From the NCBI RefSeq assembly GCF_029688735.1, contig NZ_JARULD010000002.1, positions 310,001-374,000 on the forward strand: a DNA stretch of 64,000 bases, read 5' to 3'. The translations under genes were made by a program, and so were the position numbers. This document shows positions 8,698 to 18,061 of this stretch, one piece after another. The stretch's first letter is position 1. Each line of letters begins with the position of its first letter. Source of the stretch: Qipengyuania flavescens. Its GTDB lineage: Bacteria > Pseudomonadota > Alphaproteobacteria > Sphingomonadales > Sphingomonadaceae. The notes beneath the pieces were generated by a model. That model made no database searches. It had not been told where the DNA came from and saw nothing but the letters and a program-made list of their open reading frames with translations.

Positions 8698-9900
8698 TTG
8701 CAGCATTTTCCCGACGCCCAGGCTGTAGTCCGCGCTCTTCGCCCCGAAGAGCCGGTCATCCTCAACCGCCCGCACGCCGCGGCGCGCGCTGCCCGTTTTT
8801 TCGTCGAGAAATTTCCGGGCAAGTCGCTTTATGCGGTAAAGGCCAATCCCTCGCCCGAGCTCCTGCAGATCCTGTGGGACAATGGCGTGACGCATTACGA
8901 CGTCGCCTCCATTGCGGAAGTGCGCCTGGTGCGTGCGACGCTACCGCAAGCGACGCTGTGCTTCATGCATCCGGTCAAATCGCCCGGCGCGATCCGCGAG
9001 GCCTATCACAGCCATGGCGTGAAGACGTTCAGCCTCGATAGCGTCGAGGAGCTGGAGAAGATCGTCGACGCCTGCCGCGACCAAGATGGCAATGCCGCAA
9101 CCGACCTGCGCCTCTGCATCCGCCTGCGCGTCTCCAGCGAGCATGCCGCGCTGAGCCTTGCCGCCAAGTTCGGCTGCGACCTCACCGAAGCGCCCACGCT
9201 GCTGCAGCAGACCCGCCAGCATTGCGACTGGCTGGGCGTGTGCTTCCACGTCGGCAGCCAGGCGATGAGCCCCTTCGCCTATGTCCAGGCGATCGACCGC
9301 GTGCGTGCAGCCATTGCCGAAGCCTCGGTCGTGATCGACATGATCGACGTCGGCGGCGGCTTTCCCAGCGTTTATCCCGGCATGGAGCCGCCACCGCTGG
9401 AAGATTACTTCAAGATCATCCACCAGCACTTCTACGCTCTGCCGATCGCCTATAACGCGGAACTATGGTGCGAGCCGGGCCGTGCACTTTGCGCTGAATA
9501 TTCCAGTCTGGTGGTGAAGGTCGAGAAGCGCCGCGGCGAGGAACTCTACATCAACGACGGTGCGTACGGCGCGCTGTTCGATGCCGCGCATGTGGACTGG
9601 AAATTCCCCGTCCGCGCGCTGGAGGATGATCTCATCAAGCCGGAGATGGACTTCGCCTTCTACGGCCCGACATGCGACGATGCCGATTACATGCCCGGCC
9701 CATTCGCCCTGCCGGAAGACATCCAGGCAGGCGACTACATCGAGATCGGTATGCTCGGCGCATATGGCGCGGCAATGAAGACCGATTTCAACGGTTTCGG
9801 CGCGGCAGAGCGGATCATCGTGCAGGACGAGCCGATGGCCAGCCTTTACGACGGCAGCCGCACCCGGCCCGAAGCGGACAATGTGGTCAGCTTGCGCTGA
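8698..9900 (+). CDS. Ornithine decarboxylase, type III PLP fold
   Basis: A 400-residue alanine-racemase-fold decarboxylase that makes putrescine from ornithine (some members also accept lysine). With a TTG start at 8698 the PLP lysine is K48 in LYAVKANPSPE. The other marks are DVGGGFPSVYPG, the phosphate-binding CEPGRAL, and GPTCDDAD carrying the active-site cysteine contributed by the partner subunit. TTG 8698 was preferred over TTG 8653 because AGGGGG lies nine nt before it and 8653 falls inside the structured leader. It supplies putrescine to the spermidine operon upstream on the same strand. Confidence 0.88.
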   Translation: MQHFPDAQAVVRALRPEEPVILNRPHAAARAARFFVEKFPGKSLYAVKANPSPELLQILWDNGVTHYDVASIAEVRLVRATLPQATLCFMHPVKSPGAIREAYHSHGVKTFSLDSVEELEKIVDACRDQDGNAATDLRLCIRLRVSSEHAALSLAAKFGCDLTEAPTLLQQTRQHCDWLGVCFHVGSQAMSPFAYVQAIDRVRAAIAEASVVIDMIDVGGGFPSVYPGMEPPPLEDYFKIIHQHFYALPIAYNAELWCEPGRALCAEYSSLVVKVEKRRGEELYINDGAYGALFDAAHVDWKFPVRALEDDLIKPEMDFAFYGPTCDDADYMPGPFALPEDIQAGDYIEIGMLGAYGAAMKTDFNGFGAAERIIVQDEPMASLYDGSRTRPEADNVVSLR

Positions 9901-9904
9901 GTGA

Positions 9905-10678
9905 TCAGCCGTGCTCGGCCCGATGGCGGTCGAGCACGGGTTTTACGCGGCCAAGTGCCTCGCCGATCAGCGTCGGGAATTCTTCCTCGCCGAGTTCACG
10001 CACGGCGTTGTGGGCGGCGGCCACGCGGCGCGCGTCGGCCCAGTCGATGCCGAGCTCGATCGCCCATTCCCTGAATTCGTCGGCTGCACCGGCCTTCGAG
10101 CTAAGCGCCTTGTCCAGCGTCGGGTGGAAGCTCAATCGCCCGGTCATCGGCAAGACCGAAAGCGGGAAGCCCTTGTCGAGATAGACCAGCGTATCGTCCA
10201 CATGGATCGTCCCGCTCGCGCGGTGCAGGGCGAGGATGGAGGAGAAATGCACTTCCTCGTCCTCGCAGACCAGCGGCATGCCCTTCGGCTGCGAGAAAGC
10301 GAAGGTATCGCCGAACTTCTCGGCCAGCGCCGGTTCTTCGCAGCGGGTCGCGTGCCAGGGCAGATCGGGCAGTTTCTCGTGATGGCGCGCGGTGCCGTAA
10401 AGTGTCGCATCCGGATAGGTGCGGTGCATCCATTCGCAATGCAGCGTGTGGAAGGGGTGCAAATTGATGATCGCATCGAGCTTGCGCCCCTCGTCGGTCA
10501 GCGCATCGACCTGCTGGCGGACCGGCGCGGGCAGGGTGTAGCTGTCGAGGAACACGAAGCGACCGTTTTCCCGCCGCACCAGCGAGCACTGCGTGCCGAT
10601 ATCGAGCAGGCCGCCGACCCGCACCTCGCCGGTTATGCGCCAGAAGCCATCGGCAAGTCGGGTCATCGTCTCGGGCAT
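9905..10678 (-). CDS. Metallo-beta-lactamase-fold-like protein, degenerate metal site
   Basis: A 257-residue protein starting at MPETMTRLADGFW after AAGGAATTGCG. The opening region (GFWRITGEVRVGG, then TQCSLVRRENGRFVFLDSYTL) and the segment DAIINLHPFHTLHCEWMH resemble the start of a metallo-beta-lactamase fold: beta strands followed by a histidine cluster. The usual HxHxDH is not intact, since H-P-F-H-T-L-H lacks the aspartate, so metal-dependent hydrolysis is doubtful. The longer reading to 11512 only shadows the GST gene and was rejected. Function unknown; it converges on the decarboxylase and diverges from the GST gene. Confidence 0.6.
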   Translation of the reverse strand: MPETMTRLADGFWRITGEVRVGGLLDIGTQCSLVRRENGRFVFLDSYTLPAPVRQQVDALTDEGRKLDAIINLHPFHTLHCEWMHRTYPDATLYGTARHHEKLPDLPWHATRCEEPALAEKFGDTFAFSQPKGMPLVCEDEEVHFSSILALHRASGTIHVDDTLVYLDKGFPLSVLPMTGRLSFHPTLDKALSSKAGAADEFREWAIELGIDWADARRVAAAHNAVRELGEEEFPTLIGEALGRVKPVLDRHRAEHG

Positions 10679-10816
10679 CGCAATTCCTTCGTTGGGGGTT
10701 GCTGACCCTACGCCCCCCGCGCCCGATATATCCCTGGTTATCGCGAGGTTTTGGAATTCCGCTTGCGTCCTCTCCAACCCCTGCCGACAATACAGGCGAG
10801 AGAGGAGGGGCCGCCG

Positions 10817-11515
10817 ATGATCGAGTTCTTCACCGCGCCAGCACCCAACGGGTGGAAGGTCGCCATCATGCTCGAAGAATGCGACCTTGAGTATGAGCCG
10901 CGCTGGGTGAACCTGGCTGCGGGCGACCAGCACACGGAGGACTACCTCGCGATCAATCCCAATGGCCGGATCCCTGCAATCACCGATCATGCGCCGGAGG
11001 ACGGCGGCGATCCGGTGACGATCTTCGAATCTGGTGCGGTGCTGTTGTATCTTGCGGAAAAGTCGGGCCGCTTCCTGCCCGATGATCTGCGCGGCCGGTC
11101 CCGTGTGCGACAATGGCTGTTCTGGCAGGTAGGGCATCTTGGCCCGACGCTGGGCCAGCACGGCCACTTCCACCTCTATGCCGAGGAGAAGCTGCCTTAC
11201 GCCATCGAGCGTTTCCACCGCGAGACGCTGCGCGTGTATGGCGTTATGGACCGCCAGCTCGCCGGTAACGAGCACATAGCGGGACAGGATTACACCATCG
11301 CCGACATGGCCTGCTTCCCCTGGGTGCGGACTTGGAAGGCGCAAGGAATCCCGCTGACAGACTTCGCCCATGTGAAGCGCTGGTACGATGCGCTCAAGCA
11401 GCGCGAGGGGCTGCGGCGCGGTGTCGCGCTCGGCAGCGACATGGCGCGGCGCGGGGAGATGAGCGAGGAAGAGCGCAAGAACCTGTTCGGCACCGACAAG
11501 GCGAGGGTGCAATGA
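10817..11515 (+). CDS. Glutathione S-transferase, YghU/YfcG-like
   Basis: A 232-residue cytosolic GST. The N-terminal thioredoxin-like domain begins IEFFTAPAPNGWKVAIMLEE, with NPNGRIPAITDH and the glutathione-binding FESGAVLLYLAE. The helical C-terminal domain holds DYTIADMACFPW. The TAPAPNGWK start is typical of the bacterial Nu-class (YfcG/YghU), whose members bind two glutathione molecules and can reduce disulfides or peroxides. A strong AGAGGAGGGG site fixes the ATG at 10817. Its stop overlaps the next start (ATGA), so it is co-translated with a second thioredoxin-fold enzyme. Confidence 0.9.
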   Translation: MIEFFTAPAPNGWKVAIMLEECDLEYEPRWVNLAAGDQHTEDYLAINPNGRIPAITDHAPEDGGDPVTIFESGAVLLYLAEKSGRFLPDDLRGRSRVRQWLFWQVGHLGPTLGQHGHFHLYAEEKLPYAIERFHRETLRVYGVMDRQLAGNEHIAGQDYTIADMACFPWVRTWKAQGIPLTDFAHVKRWYDALKQREGLRRGVALGSDMARRGEMSEEERKNLFGTDKARVQ

Positions 11516-12126
11516 GCGTCCCGGTCGAATTCTTCTTCGATCTGTCGAGCCCGTGGACGCGGCTCGCCTTCGCGAATATTCGCCCGGCGCTGGACGGTCT
11601 GGATTATACTATCCGCTGGCGGCCCTTCCTGGTGGGCGGGGTGTTCAATGCGGTGAACCCGACGGTCTATGAGAGTCGCAAGCCGGAAAATGCGGCGAAG
11701 CTGGCCCGCAGCTTCGAATGGCTGAAGCAATGGGCGCAGCTGGCCGGTGTAGGTATGAACTTTCCGACCGAGCATCATCCGCTAAAATCGGTCCACGCCA
11801 TGCGGTTCTGCTGCGCGCTCGAAGACGACCAGCAGGCGCTGGAGCGTTTCGCCCATGCCGCGTTCGAGGCCTATTTCACCGAGGGCCGCAATCTCGACGA
11901 TCCGGCGGTGCTGGTGGACGTGGCGGATGCCTGCGGCTTCGGTGGATCTGCTTTAAAGGAGCAAGCCACTAGCCAACCGGTAAAGGATCAGCTGCGCACC
12001 AATACCGAAAAAGCGATCGAGCGCGGCGCCTTCGGTTCGCCCACGCTGTTCGTCGGTAGCGAGCACATGTATTTCGGGAACGACCAACTGCCGCTGGTGC
12101 GGCAGAAGGTTGCCGAGCTGGCCTAG
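11512..12126 (+). CDS. 2-hydroxychromene-2-carboxylate isomerase-like (kappa GST/DsbA fold)
   Basis: A 204-residue DsbA-fold protein. The motif FFFDLSSPWTRLAFANI at the N-terminus has serine in place of the CxxC of true DsbA, and ERGAFGSPTLFVGSEHMYFGNDQL near the C-terminus is the cis-proline glutathione-binding loop. This is the HCCA isomerase / kappa-GST group, which performs glutathione-dependent cis-trans isomerisation in naphthalene-type degradation. Distant members act on unknown substrates, and no degradation pathway genes are nearby. It overlaps the GST gene by 4 nt and converges on the nitroreductase with a 4-nt overlap of stops. Confidence 0.88.
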   Translation: MSVPVEFFFDLSSPWTRLAFANIRPALDGLDYTIRWRPFLVGGVFNAVNPTVYESRKPENAAKLARSFEWLKQWAQLAGVGMNFPTEHHPLKSVHAMRFCCALEDDQQALERFAHAAFEAYFTEGRNLDDPAVLVDVADACGFGGSALKEQATSQPVKDQLRTNTEKAIERGAFGSPTLFVGSEHMYFGNDQLPLVRQKVAELA

Positions 12127-12818
12127 TCGTCGAACCCGACAAAACGCGCGGCTTCGTCCACCTCGCGGCGGGTTATCTTGACCGGATTGGCGGGGAAGTC
12201 TTCGTCCGGCCAGCCCATCGCGACGGCCTTCATGATCACCTGGTCGTCCGGGATGTTCGCATGTTCGCGCACAACCGGGCTTTGCATGATGCCTTGCGAA
12301 TTGATGACGCAGCCGAGCCCGCGCGACCATGCCGCATTGACCAGTGCCGTCGTCACCGCGCCGCAATCGAACGGCGTGTCGTCGCTGCCGGAGAGTTCCT
12401 TGTCGTAGGTAACGATCACGCAGACCGGCGCGTCGAACTGGCGGAAGCCGCGCAGCACCCAGTCCTGCCGCGCGTCCTTGTCGTCGCGCTCGATCCCCAT
12501 GGCCTCGAACAGCTGGACCGCGCAGCCGATCTGCCGCTCGCGGTGGACGCCGGCGAAGGGTTCGCCCCGGCGGAATTCGCGGCTGTCGGGCTCGCCGGCG
12601 AGAATGCGCTCGGTATTGCCCTTGCGGATCCGGTCGAGCGGCTCGCCGGTGATGACGTGGAAATTATAGGGCTGGGTGTTCATCGAGGACGGCGAGCGCA
12701 TGGCCAGCGCCAGCACTTCCTCGATCAGGTCGCGCGGCACCCGCTTGTCCAGATAGCCGCGGATGGAGCGGCGGCCGTTGACCACCTCGTCGAATGTCAT
12801 GTCCGGATTGCCGCTCAT
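12123..12818 (-). CDS. Nitroreductase family protein
   Basis: A 231-residue FMN-dependent nitroreductase-fold oxidoreductase. The FMN phosphate-binding arginines are in GRRSIRGYLDKRV, followed by AMRSPSSMNTQPYNFHV, and the C-terminal helix has RGLGCVINSQ. Such enzymes reduce nitroaromatics, quinones or enones with NAD(P)H. The start MSGNPDMTF at 12818 follows a GGGAGAG site; the 19 extra residues of the longer reading have no such support. Physiological substrate unknown. Confidence 0.88.
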   Translation of the reverse strand: MSGNPDMTFDEVVNGRRSIRGYLDKRVPRDLIEEVLALAMRSPSSMNTQPYNFHVITGEPLDRIRKGNTERILAGEPDSREFRRGEPFAGVHRERQIGCAVQLFEAMGIERDDKDARQDWVLRGFRQFDAPVCVIVTYDKELSGSDDTPFDCGAVTTALVNAAWSRGLGCVINSQGIMQSPVVREHANIPDDQVIMKAVAMGWPDEDFPANPVKITRREVDEAARFVGFDD

Positions 12819-12881
12819 TACTCTCTCCCGAATGCGTTTCGAAAGCGGACTTAGCGTGCAAAGCGTGCAGGTCAAAATACC

Positions 12882-14075
12882 CTACGGCCGCGCCTGCGGC
12901 AGGCAGGTGCCGATGGCCGGATCGGGGAATAGGCGGCAGTCGAAATAGACGATCGGGTCGCGACCCTGGCGGGCGGGCAGGTAGCTGAAGCGCAGGGTGC
13001 TGCGCGCGGCGAAGGGGAGGGGCAGTTCACCCGGCATGTCCGAAGCGCTGCTCCAGCCATAGACCTGGCAGTATCGATTGCCGGGGCACAACGCGCGCGC
13101 CTTGTCGACGAGTGCTTGCGGCGAATCGCCGCCGGAGACGAGAACGAAGTGGACGCCGGGATCGGGCGATCCGGGATTGGCAGTCGTAGAGGGCGAGGGG
13201 GCCGCGCTACTGCTGTCACTCGCGCCGTCAGCGGTAATGGTGCGGATCGCGACGCCTTCGTCCACCAGTTGCGGGAGGAGGTCGGCAGGCCGCTCGACAG
13301 CCTGCGCCCGGCTGCGCAGCGCCAGCGGGTCCGGCTCGCCCCCGGCATAGCGGGCCGAAAAGCCGCGCTGCGTTCCCCATGCGCCCTTCCAGCGCAGGAA
13401 GATATGCGGCCCGACCACGGCGACCTTGTCGAGCGAAGGCGACCAATAGGGGTAAACGTAGTCGGCATGGTAATGCGTCGCCGTGCCGACCGCCTGGTGG
13501 ACATAGCCGCCGAGCGCTTCCTCCGCGCGGGCGCGGGCATTGCGCCACGCCTCATCGGAATAGCGCCGCGCGAGCGAGCCGTCGCAGGTAAAGGTGAACT
13601 GGCAACCGGTGGGCCGCTGGGATCCTTCGAACACCACGCCGCAGACCGTATTCGCAAAGGCCGGATGGCGCGTGCGGTTGAGCACCACTTGCATCACCGC
13701 GCGCTGGTCCGCATCGCCGCCACCCGCTTCCGCCATCGCTGCCAGCGCCAGGCAATCGCGGGCGCGCGTGCGGTCGGCATTATCGCCGCGGAAGACGAAA
13801 GGCGCGATGGGCGAAAGCGCGTCGGAGTCGACCGGCACGGCGGCGTTCCGAGCCTGCGCGTCGTCTGCAGCGAGTTCGGATGTCAGCACCGTGTCCTCGG
13901 CAGACGCCGGCAGGTCGGGCATCACGAGCGGCTGCTCTGTTGCGTCCACCTGCCTCTGCTCGGGCGCGGGATGAGACTGAAAGATCGCGAGCAGCAGCAG
14001 CGGCAGCAGCACGAGCGCCGCCAGCGCAACGTATGGCCCGATACCGTCGGTCTTGTCGGATTGTTCTGCGACCAT
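12882..14075 (-). CDS. SleB-type cell-wall hydrolase, membrane-anchored
   Basis: A 397-residue protein starting MVAEQSDKTDG. It has one membrane helix (about residues 14-31, YVALAALVLLPLLLLAIF), then a linker and a Hydrolase_2 (SleB) domain. The domain is marked by CLALAAMAEAGGGDADQRAVMQVVLNR with the probable catalytic glutamate, CGVVFEGSQRPTGCQFTFTCDGS and THYHADYVYPYW. SleB domains cleave peptidoglycan, in spores as lytic transglycosylases and in Proteobacteria during wall remodelling. A serine/proline-rich linker (SSSAAPSPSTTANPG) separates a C-terminal region of unknown fold. Upstream residues of the longer reading overlap hemA and were excluded. Confidence 0.85.
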   Translation of the reverse strand: MVAEQSDKTDGIGPYVALAALVLLPLLLLAIFQSHPAPEQRQVDATEQPLVMPDLPASAEDTVLTSELAADDAQARNAAVPVDSDALSPIAPFVFRGDNADRTRARDCLALAAMAEAGGGDADQRAVMQVVLNRTRHPAFANTVCGVVFEGSQRPTGCQFTFTCDGSLARRYSDEAWRNARARAEEALGGYVHQAVGTATHYHADYVYPYWSPSLDKVAVVGPHIFLRWKGAWGTQRGFSARYAGGEPDPLALRSRAQAVERPADLLPQLVDEGVAIRTITADGASDSSSAAPSPSTTANPGSPDPGVHFVLVSGGDSPQALVDKARALCPGNRYCQVYGWSSASDMPGELPLPFAARSTLRFSYLPARQGRDPIVYFDCRLFPDPAIGTCLPQARP

Positions 14076-14121
14076 CACCGGCAATGTAGGAATGCGCGCG
14101 AACGCAAAACAGGTGCGGGCG

Positions 14122-15342
14122 TCAGGCCGCCTGCTTGAGCTCGAGCTCCAAGCGGCCCCAGATTTCGACCAGCGCATCGACCAGCTCGTCCATCATCGCG
14201 GGCGTATGGGCCGGGCCGGGGGTGAAGCGCAGGCGCTCGGTCCCGCGCGGCACGGTGGGGAAGTTGATCGGCTGCACGTAGACGCCGTATTCGGCCAGCA
14301 GGATATCGCTGATCTTCTTGGCTCGCACCGGGTCGCCGACCATCAGCGGCACAATGTGGGTGACGCTGTCCATCACCGGCAGGCCCGCATCGCGCATCTT
14401 CTGCTTGAGCGTGGCCGCAGCGGCCTGCTGGCCGTCTCGCTCTTCGCTGCTTGCCTTGAGATGGCGGACGGCGGCCAGCACGCCTGCGACCAGCACGGGG
14501 CTGAGCGAGGTCGTGAAGATGAAACCGGGTGCGTAAGAGCGAATGCAATCGATGATGCGCGTGTCGGCTGCGATGTAGCCGCCCATCACGCCGAACGCCT
14601 TGCCCAGCGTGCCTTCGATGATGTCGATGCGGTGGGCCGCCTCGTCACGCTCGGTGATGCCGCCGCCGCGCTTGCCGTACATTCCGACGGCGTGGACCTC
14701 GTCCACATAGGTCAGCGCATTGTACTTTTCGGCAAGGTCGCAGATCGCGTGGATCGGGGCGACGTCGCCATCCATCGAATAGACGCTTTCGAAGGCGATC
14801 AGCTTGGGTGTCGCCTCGTCCTCTGCGGCGAGCAGTTCTTCCAGATGCTCGAGATCGTTGTGACGAAAGACGCGCTTCTCGCAGCCCGAATTGCGGATGC
14901 CCGCGATCATGCTGGCGTGGTTGAGCTCGTCGGAAAAGATCACGCAGCCCGGCAACAATTTGGCGAGCGTCGAGAGCGTGGCGTCGTTCGAGACATAGCC
15001 GCTGGTAAACAGCAGCGCGCCGTCCTTGCCGTGAAGGTCGGCCAGCTCATGCTCCAGCCGGATGTGATAGTGCGTGTTGCCGCCGATGTTTCGCGTACCG
15101 CCCGACCCAGCGCCGACGTCGTGCAACGCCTCTTCCATCGCCTCGATCACCTTGGGGTGCTGACCCATGGCGAGGTAATCGTTCGAACACCACACGGTGA
15201 CCGGCTTCGGCCCATTATGGCTGGCAAAGCAGCGCGCATTGGGGAAGGCCCCTTTGTTGCGCAGGATGTCAATGAACACGCGATAGCGGCCCTCCGTGTG
15301 GAGGCGGTCTATGGCTTCGTCGAAGATCTGGTCGTAGTTCAC
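14122..15342 (-). CDS. hemA: 5-aminolevulinate synthase
   Basis: A 406-residue fold-type I PLP enzyme joining glycine and succinyl-CoA to 5-aminolevulinate, the first step of tetrapyrrole synthesis by the C4 route used by Alphaproteobacteria. With the GTG start at 15342 ([14 protein letters not shown]) the PLP lysine is K248 in EGTLGKAFG, and D214 and H217 fall in YVDEVHAVG. These are the same numbers as in the well-studied Rhodobacter enzyme, which supports this start over the longer reading. [11 protein letters not shown] is the substrate loop. The gene lies 109 nt downstream of murI on the same strand. Confidence 0.96.
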   Translation of the reverse strand: MNYDQIFDEAIDRLHTEGRYRVFIDILRNKGAFPNARCFASHNGPKPVTVWCSNDYLAMGQHPKVIEAMEEALHDVGAGSGGTRNIGGNTHYHIRLEHELADLHGKDGALLFTSGYVSNDATLSTLAKLLPGCVIFSDELNHASMIAGIRNSGCEKRVFRHNDLEHLEELLAAEDEATPKLIAFESVYSMDGDVAPIHAICDLAEKYNALTYVDEVHAVGMYGKRGGGITERDEAAHRIDIIEGTLGKAFGVMGGYIAADTRIIDCIRSYAPGFIFTTSLSPVLVAGVLAAVRHLKASSEERDGQQAAAATLKQKMRDAGLPVMDSVTHIVPLMVGDPVRAKKISDILLAEYGVYVQPINFPTVPRGTERLRFTPGPAHTPAMMDELVDALVEIWGRLELELKQAA

Positions 15343-15451
15343 GCGGGAACCGTCCCGTATCGGCGCCGCGCGTTCGCGGCCAAGTTCGGGCGCGACATAG
15401 GGCGAATGGCGGCGCAATTCCACCGCGATCTTTGCGAATCGTTCGCAAGGT

Positions 15452-16255
15452 TCAGAGGTGAACGAGGCCCTTGAGGCCGTGCGCGGCAAAGGCTTCGGTC
15501 AGCTCCTCGAAATCGTCCATCGGTCCGGTGGTGACCGCGAAATCGGGCACCTCGCGTTCCATCTCCTGCCCTTGGACGAGGCGCGCGATCTGGCGGGCGA
15601 TGCCCTTTGCGCCGTCGATGAAGGTCACGTGCTTGCCGAAGGCCTCGCGCAATTCAGGTTCCAGCAGGGGAAAGTGGGTGCAGGCGAGGACCACGGTATC
15701 GAGGTCCTCGCCTCCCGGTTGGAGGACCAGCCCCGATGCGGCCTTGGTCACTTCGTCGACGCAAATCTCCTCGCCGCGCAGCTTGGCCTCGCCCAAGGCG
15801 ACCAGCCCGCTCGCGCCGTAGCGCAGCAGCGTCTTGCCCTGCGCGAATTCGCGTTCGAGGTCGTCGACATAACCTTGGCGGACGGTCGAATCGGTGCCGA
15901 GCAGGCCGATGGTTCCGGTCTTGGTAATCTCAGCGGCAGGCTTGATCGCAGGGACCGTGCCGACGATCGGCGTCTCCAGCACCTCGCGCACCATGCCCAG
16001 CGCAATCGTGCTGGCGGTGTTGCAGGCGATGCAGATCAGCCGGGGGTGCCAGCGTTCCGCCATGCGCCCGAGCAGTCCGGCGACGCGAGCGGCGACCTCG
16101 GCCTCGGTCTTGGTGCCATAGGGCAAGCCGGCCATGTCAGCGGCGTAGATAACCGGAGCATCGGGCAGCAGTTCGCGCAGCTCGGCCAGCACGGTCAGCC
16201 CGCCCACGCCGGAATCGAACAGCAGGATGGGGGCAGAGGGCGACAATTTATCCAA
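15452..16255 (-). CDS. murI: Glutamate racemase
   Basis: A 267-residue cofactor-independent racemase producing D-glutamate for peptidoglycan. The two catalytic cysteines are visible: C78 in CIACNTAS and C192 in [11 protein letters not shown]. The N-terminal [10 protein letters not shown] and [11 protein letters not shown] segments are family hallmarks, and the length is typical. It is divergent from plsY; the 109-bp space between them contains an inverted repeat (family B). Confidence 0.95.
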   Translation of the reverse strand: MDKLSPSAPILLFDSGVGGLTVLAELRELLPDAPVIYAADMAGLPYGTKTEAEVAARVAGLLGRMAERWHPRLICIACNTASTIALGMVREVLETPIVGTVPAIKPAAEITKTGTIGLLGTDSTVRQGYVDDLEREFAQGKTLLRYGASGLVALGEAKLRGEEICVDEVTKAASGLVLQPGGEDLDTVVLACTHFPLLEPELREAFGKHVTFIDGAKGIARQIARLVQGQEMEREVPDFAVTTGPMDDFEELTEAFAAHGLKGLVHL

Positions 16256-16260
16256 ATCCG

Positions 16261-16350
16261 TTCATCCTGAGCTTGTCGAAGGTTCGCCCTTCACCTTAAA
16301 CGCGGGGGGTAGAAGAAAATGCAGCCCTTCGACAAGCTTGGGGCGAACGG
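16261..16350. repeat. Palindromic repeat family B, inverted pair
   Basis: Arm one (16261-16282) contains GAGCTTGTCGAAGG and arm two (16326-16350) contains CCTTCGACAAGCTT, forming a 14-bp core match with flanking similarity. The same core occurs at 22694-22768 (a pair) and at 57979-58006 (single). This copy lies in the murI-plsY divergent promoter space. Confidence 0.8.
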
Positions 16351-16364
16351 TTAGGGGACATCGC

Positions 16365-16970
16365 ATGGATTTCGGAAGCGGTTTCACCATCACCACGCTC
16401 TATGCCGCGCTGCTCGGCTACGTCTTCGGCTCGATCCCCTTCGGCCTGATCCTCGCGAAGCTGGCGGGCAAGGGCGATATCCGCCAGCAGGGCAGTGGCA
16501 ATATCGGCGCGACCAATGTGCTGCGGACAGGCAGCAAGGGGCTGGCGGCGGCGACCCTGCTGCTGGATCTTTTGAAGGGATTCGTGCCGGTGTTCCTTGC
16601 CGGCATGTGGTTCTGGCAGGACATGGGCTGGGCGGCGCTGTTCGCCGTGCTCGGCCATTGCTTCCCAGTCTGGCTGGGCTTCAAGGGCGGCAAGGGCGTG
16701 GCGACCAATGCGGGCGTCGCCTTCGGCCTGATGTGGCCGTTGGGCGCGATCTACGCAGCGACCTGGGTCGGCCTGCTGGCCATCACGCGGATCAGCTCGC
16801 TCGCCGGGATGGCCGCTGTGGTGGTGACCGCGATTGCCGCGTGGTTCATGGACGTGCGCACCTTTGCCATCGTGATGACGCTGATTGCCGTGCTGGTGCT
16901 CTGGCTCCACCGCGAGAACATCAAGCGGCTTATGGCCGGGATCGAACCGAAAGTCGGCTCCAAGGGGTGA
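16365..16970 (+). CDS. plsY: Glycerol-3-phosphate acyltransferase PlsY
   Basis: A 201-residue inner-membrane acyltransferase using acyl-phosphate to acylate glycerol-3-phosphate, the first step of phospholipid synthesis. The three PlsY motifs are visible: FGSIPFGLILAKLAGKGDIR with SGNIGATNVLR, then GHCFPVWLGFKGGKGVAT, and the C-terminal HRENIKRLMAGIEPK. About five membrane helices are present. AGGGGA precedes the ATG at 16365. Its stop overlaps the dprA start (GTGA), matching the common plsY-dprA order. Confidence 0.96.
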   Translation: MDFGSGFTITTLYAALLGYVFGSIPFGLILAKLAGKGDIRQQGSGNIGATNVLRTGSKGLAAATLLLDLLKGFVPVFLAGMWFWQDMGWAALFAVLGHCFPVWLGFKGGKGVATNAGVAFGLMWPLGAIYAATWVGLLAITRISSLAGMAAVVVTAIAAWFMDVRTFAIVMTLIAVLVLWLHRENIKRLMAGIEPKVGSKG

Positions 16971-18061
16971 GCGCGCCGCTTTCGCAAGACGAGGCTTTCG
17001 CCCGCATCCGGCTGCTGCGCTCGCCCAATATCGGGCCGGTCAGCTATGCGCAGTTGCTTGCGCGTTTCGGCTCGGCGGCCGAGGCGTTAGAGGCGCTGCC
17101 CGAGCTGGGCAAGAAGGGCGGTCGGCAATATCGCGCCGCGCCTGTCGACAAGATCGAGCGCGAGGTGGACGGCGTGCGCAAGGCAGGCGCCCGATACCTC
17201 TTTCACGACCAGCCGGACTATCCCGCGCTGCTGGCGCAGATCGACGGTGCGCCGCCGATCCTGACGTGGCGCGGGGACATTACGCTGGCGGGCAAGCCCT
17301 GCGTGGCGATGGTCGGCGCGCGCAACGCCAGCGCTGCGGCGGTGAAGCTGGCGCGCGAGTTTGCGCAGGGGTTGGCGGAGGCGGGCTTCACGGTCGTCTC
17401 CGGTCTGGCGCGCGGAATCGACGGCGCGGCGCATGAAGGCGCCTTCCCGCGCACCATCGGCGTGATCGCCAGCGGGATCGACATCGCCTACCCGCCGCAG
17501 CACGCCGAGCTGCAGGAGCGGATCGCGAGCGAGGCGCTGCTGATCGCCGAACAGCCGCCGGGCACCGAACCGCGCGGCAGCCACTTTCCCAGCCGCAACC
17601 GCATCATCGCCGGGCTGGCGGGCGGCACGCTGGTGGTGGAGGCGGCGGTCAAGTCCGGCAGCCTCATCACCGCGCGGCTGGCAGGCGAGGCGGGGCGCGA
17701 AGTCATGGCTATCCCCGGCAGCCCCCTCGAAGCACGCAGCCACGGCTGCAACCACCTCATCCGCGAAGGCGCGGTGCTGGTGCAATCGCCCGAGGATGTG
17801 GTCGAGCTGCTGAGCACCTTCGACGGAAACCCGCGCAGCACCTTCCGCGAACCGGTCGAGCAGTTCGATTTCGAGCCGTCCGAACTCGCCGAGGCCGAAC
17901 CGGCGGACATCGCCTCGCTGCTGACCACCGCGCCGATCGCCATCGACGAACTGATCCGTCAGTCAGGGACAAGCGCGGCGGCGGTGCAATTGGCGCTGTT
18001 GGAGCTGGAGATTGCCGGGCGACTGGAGCGGCATGCTGCAGGGCGGGTGAGTTTGGCATGA
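16967..18061 (+). CDS. dprA: DNA-processing protein DprA
   Basis: A 364-residue DprA/Smf protein that loads RecA on incoming single-stranded DNA during natural transformation. The Rossmann-like core shows VAMVGARNAS, SGLARGIDGAAHEGA, GVIASGIDIAYPP and SRNRIIAGLAGGTLVVEA, followed by SGSLITARLAGEAGREVMAIPGSP. N-terminal residues 10-60 form a SAM-like helical region and the last about 60 residues a winged-helix (DprA_WH) domain. The GTG start at 16967 lies in the plsY stop. The gene is coupled at its own end (ATGA) to a small lipoprotein-like gene. Confidence 0.95.
   Translation: MSAPLSQDEAFARIRLLRSPNIGPVSYAQLLARFGSAAEALEALPELGKKGGRQYRAAPVDKIEREVDGVRKAGARYLFHDQPDYPALLAQIDGAPPILTWRGDITLAGKPCVAMVGARNASAAAVKLAREFAQGLAEAGFTVVSGLARGIDGAAHEGAFPRTIGVIASGIDIAYPPQHAELQERIASEALLIAEQPPGTEPRGSHFPSRNRIIAGLAGGTLVVEAAVKSGSLITARLAGEAGREVMAIPGSPLEARSHGCNHLIREGAVLVQSPEDVVELLSTFDGNPRSTFREPVEQFDFEPSELAEAEPADIASLLTTAPIAIDELIRQSGTSAAAVQLALLELEIAGRLERHAAGRVSLA

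Noticed and set aside
8663-8728. 21-codon upstream frame at the decarboxylase as a gene
   Set aside because: It lies in the structured leader and has no ribosome site of its own; kept only as a possible leader peptide within the finding.
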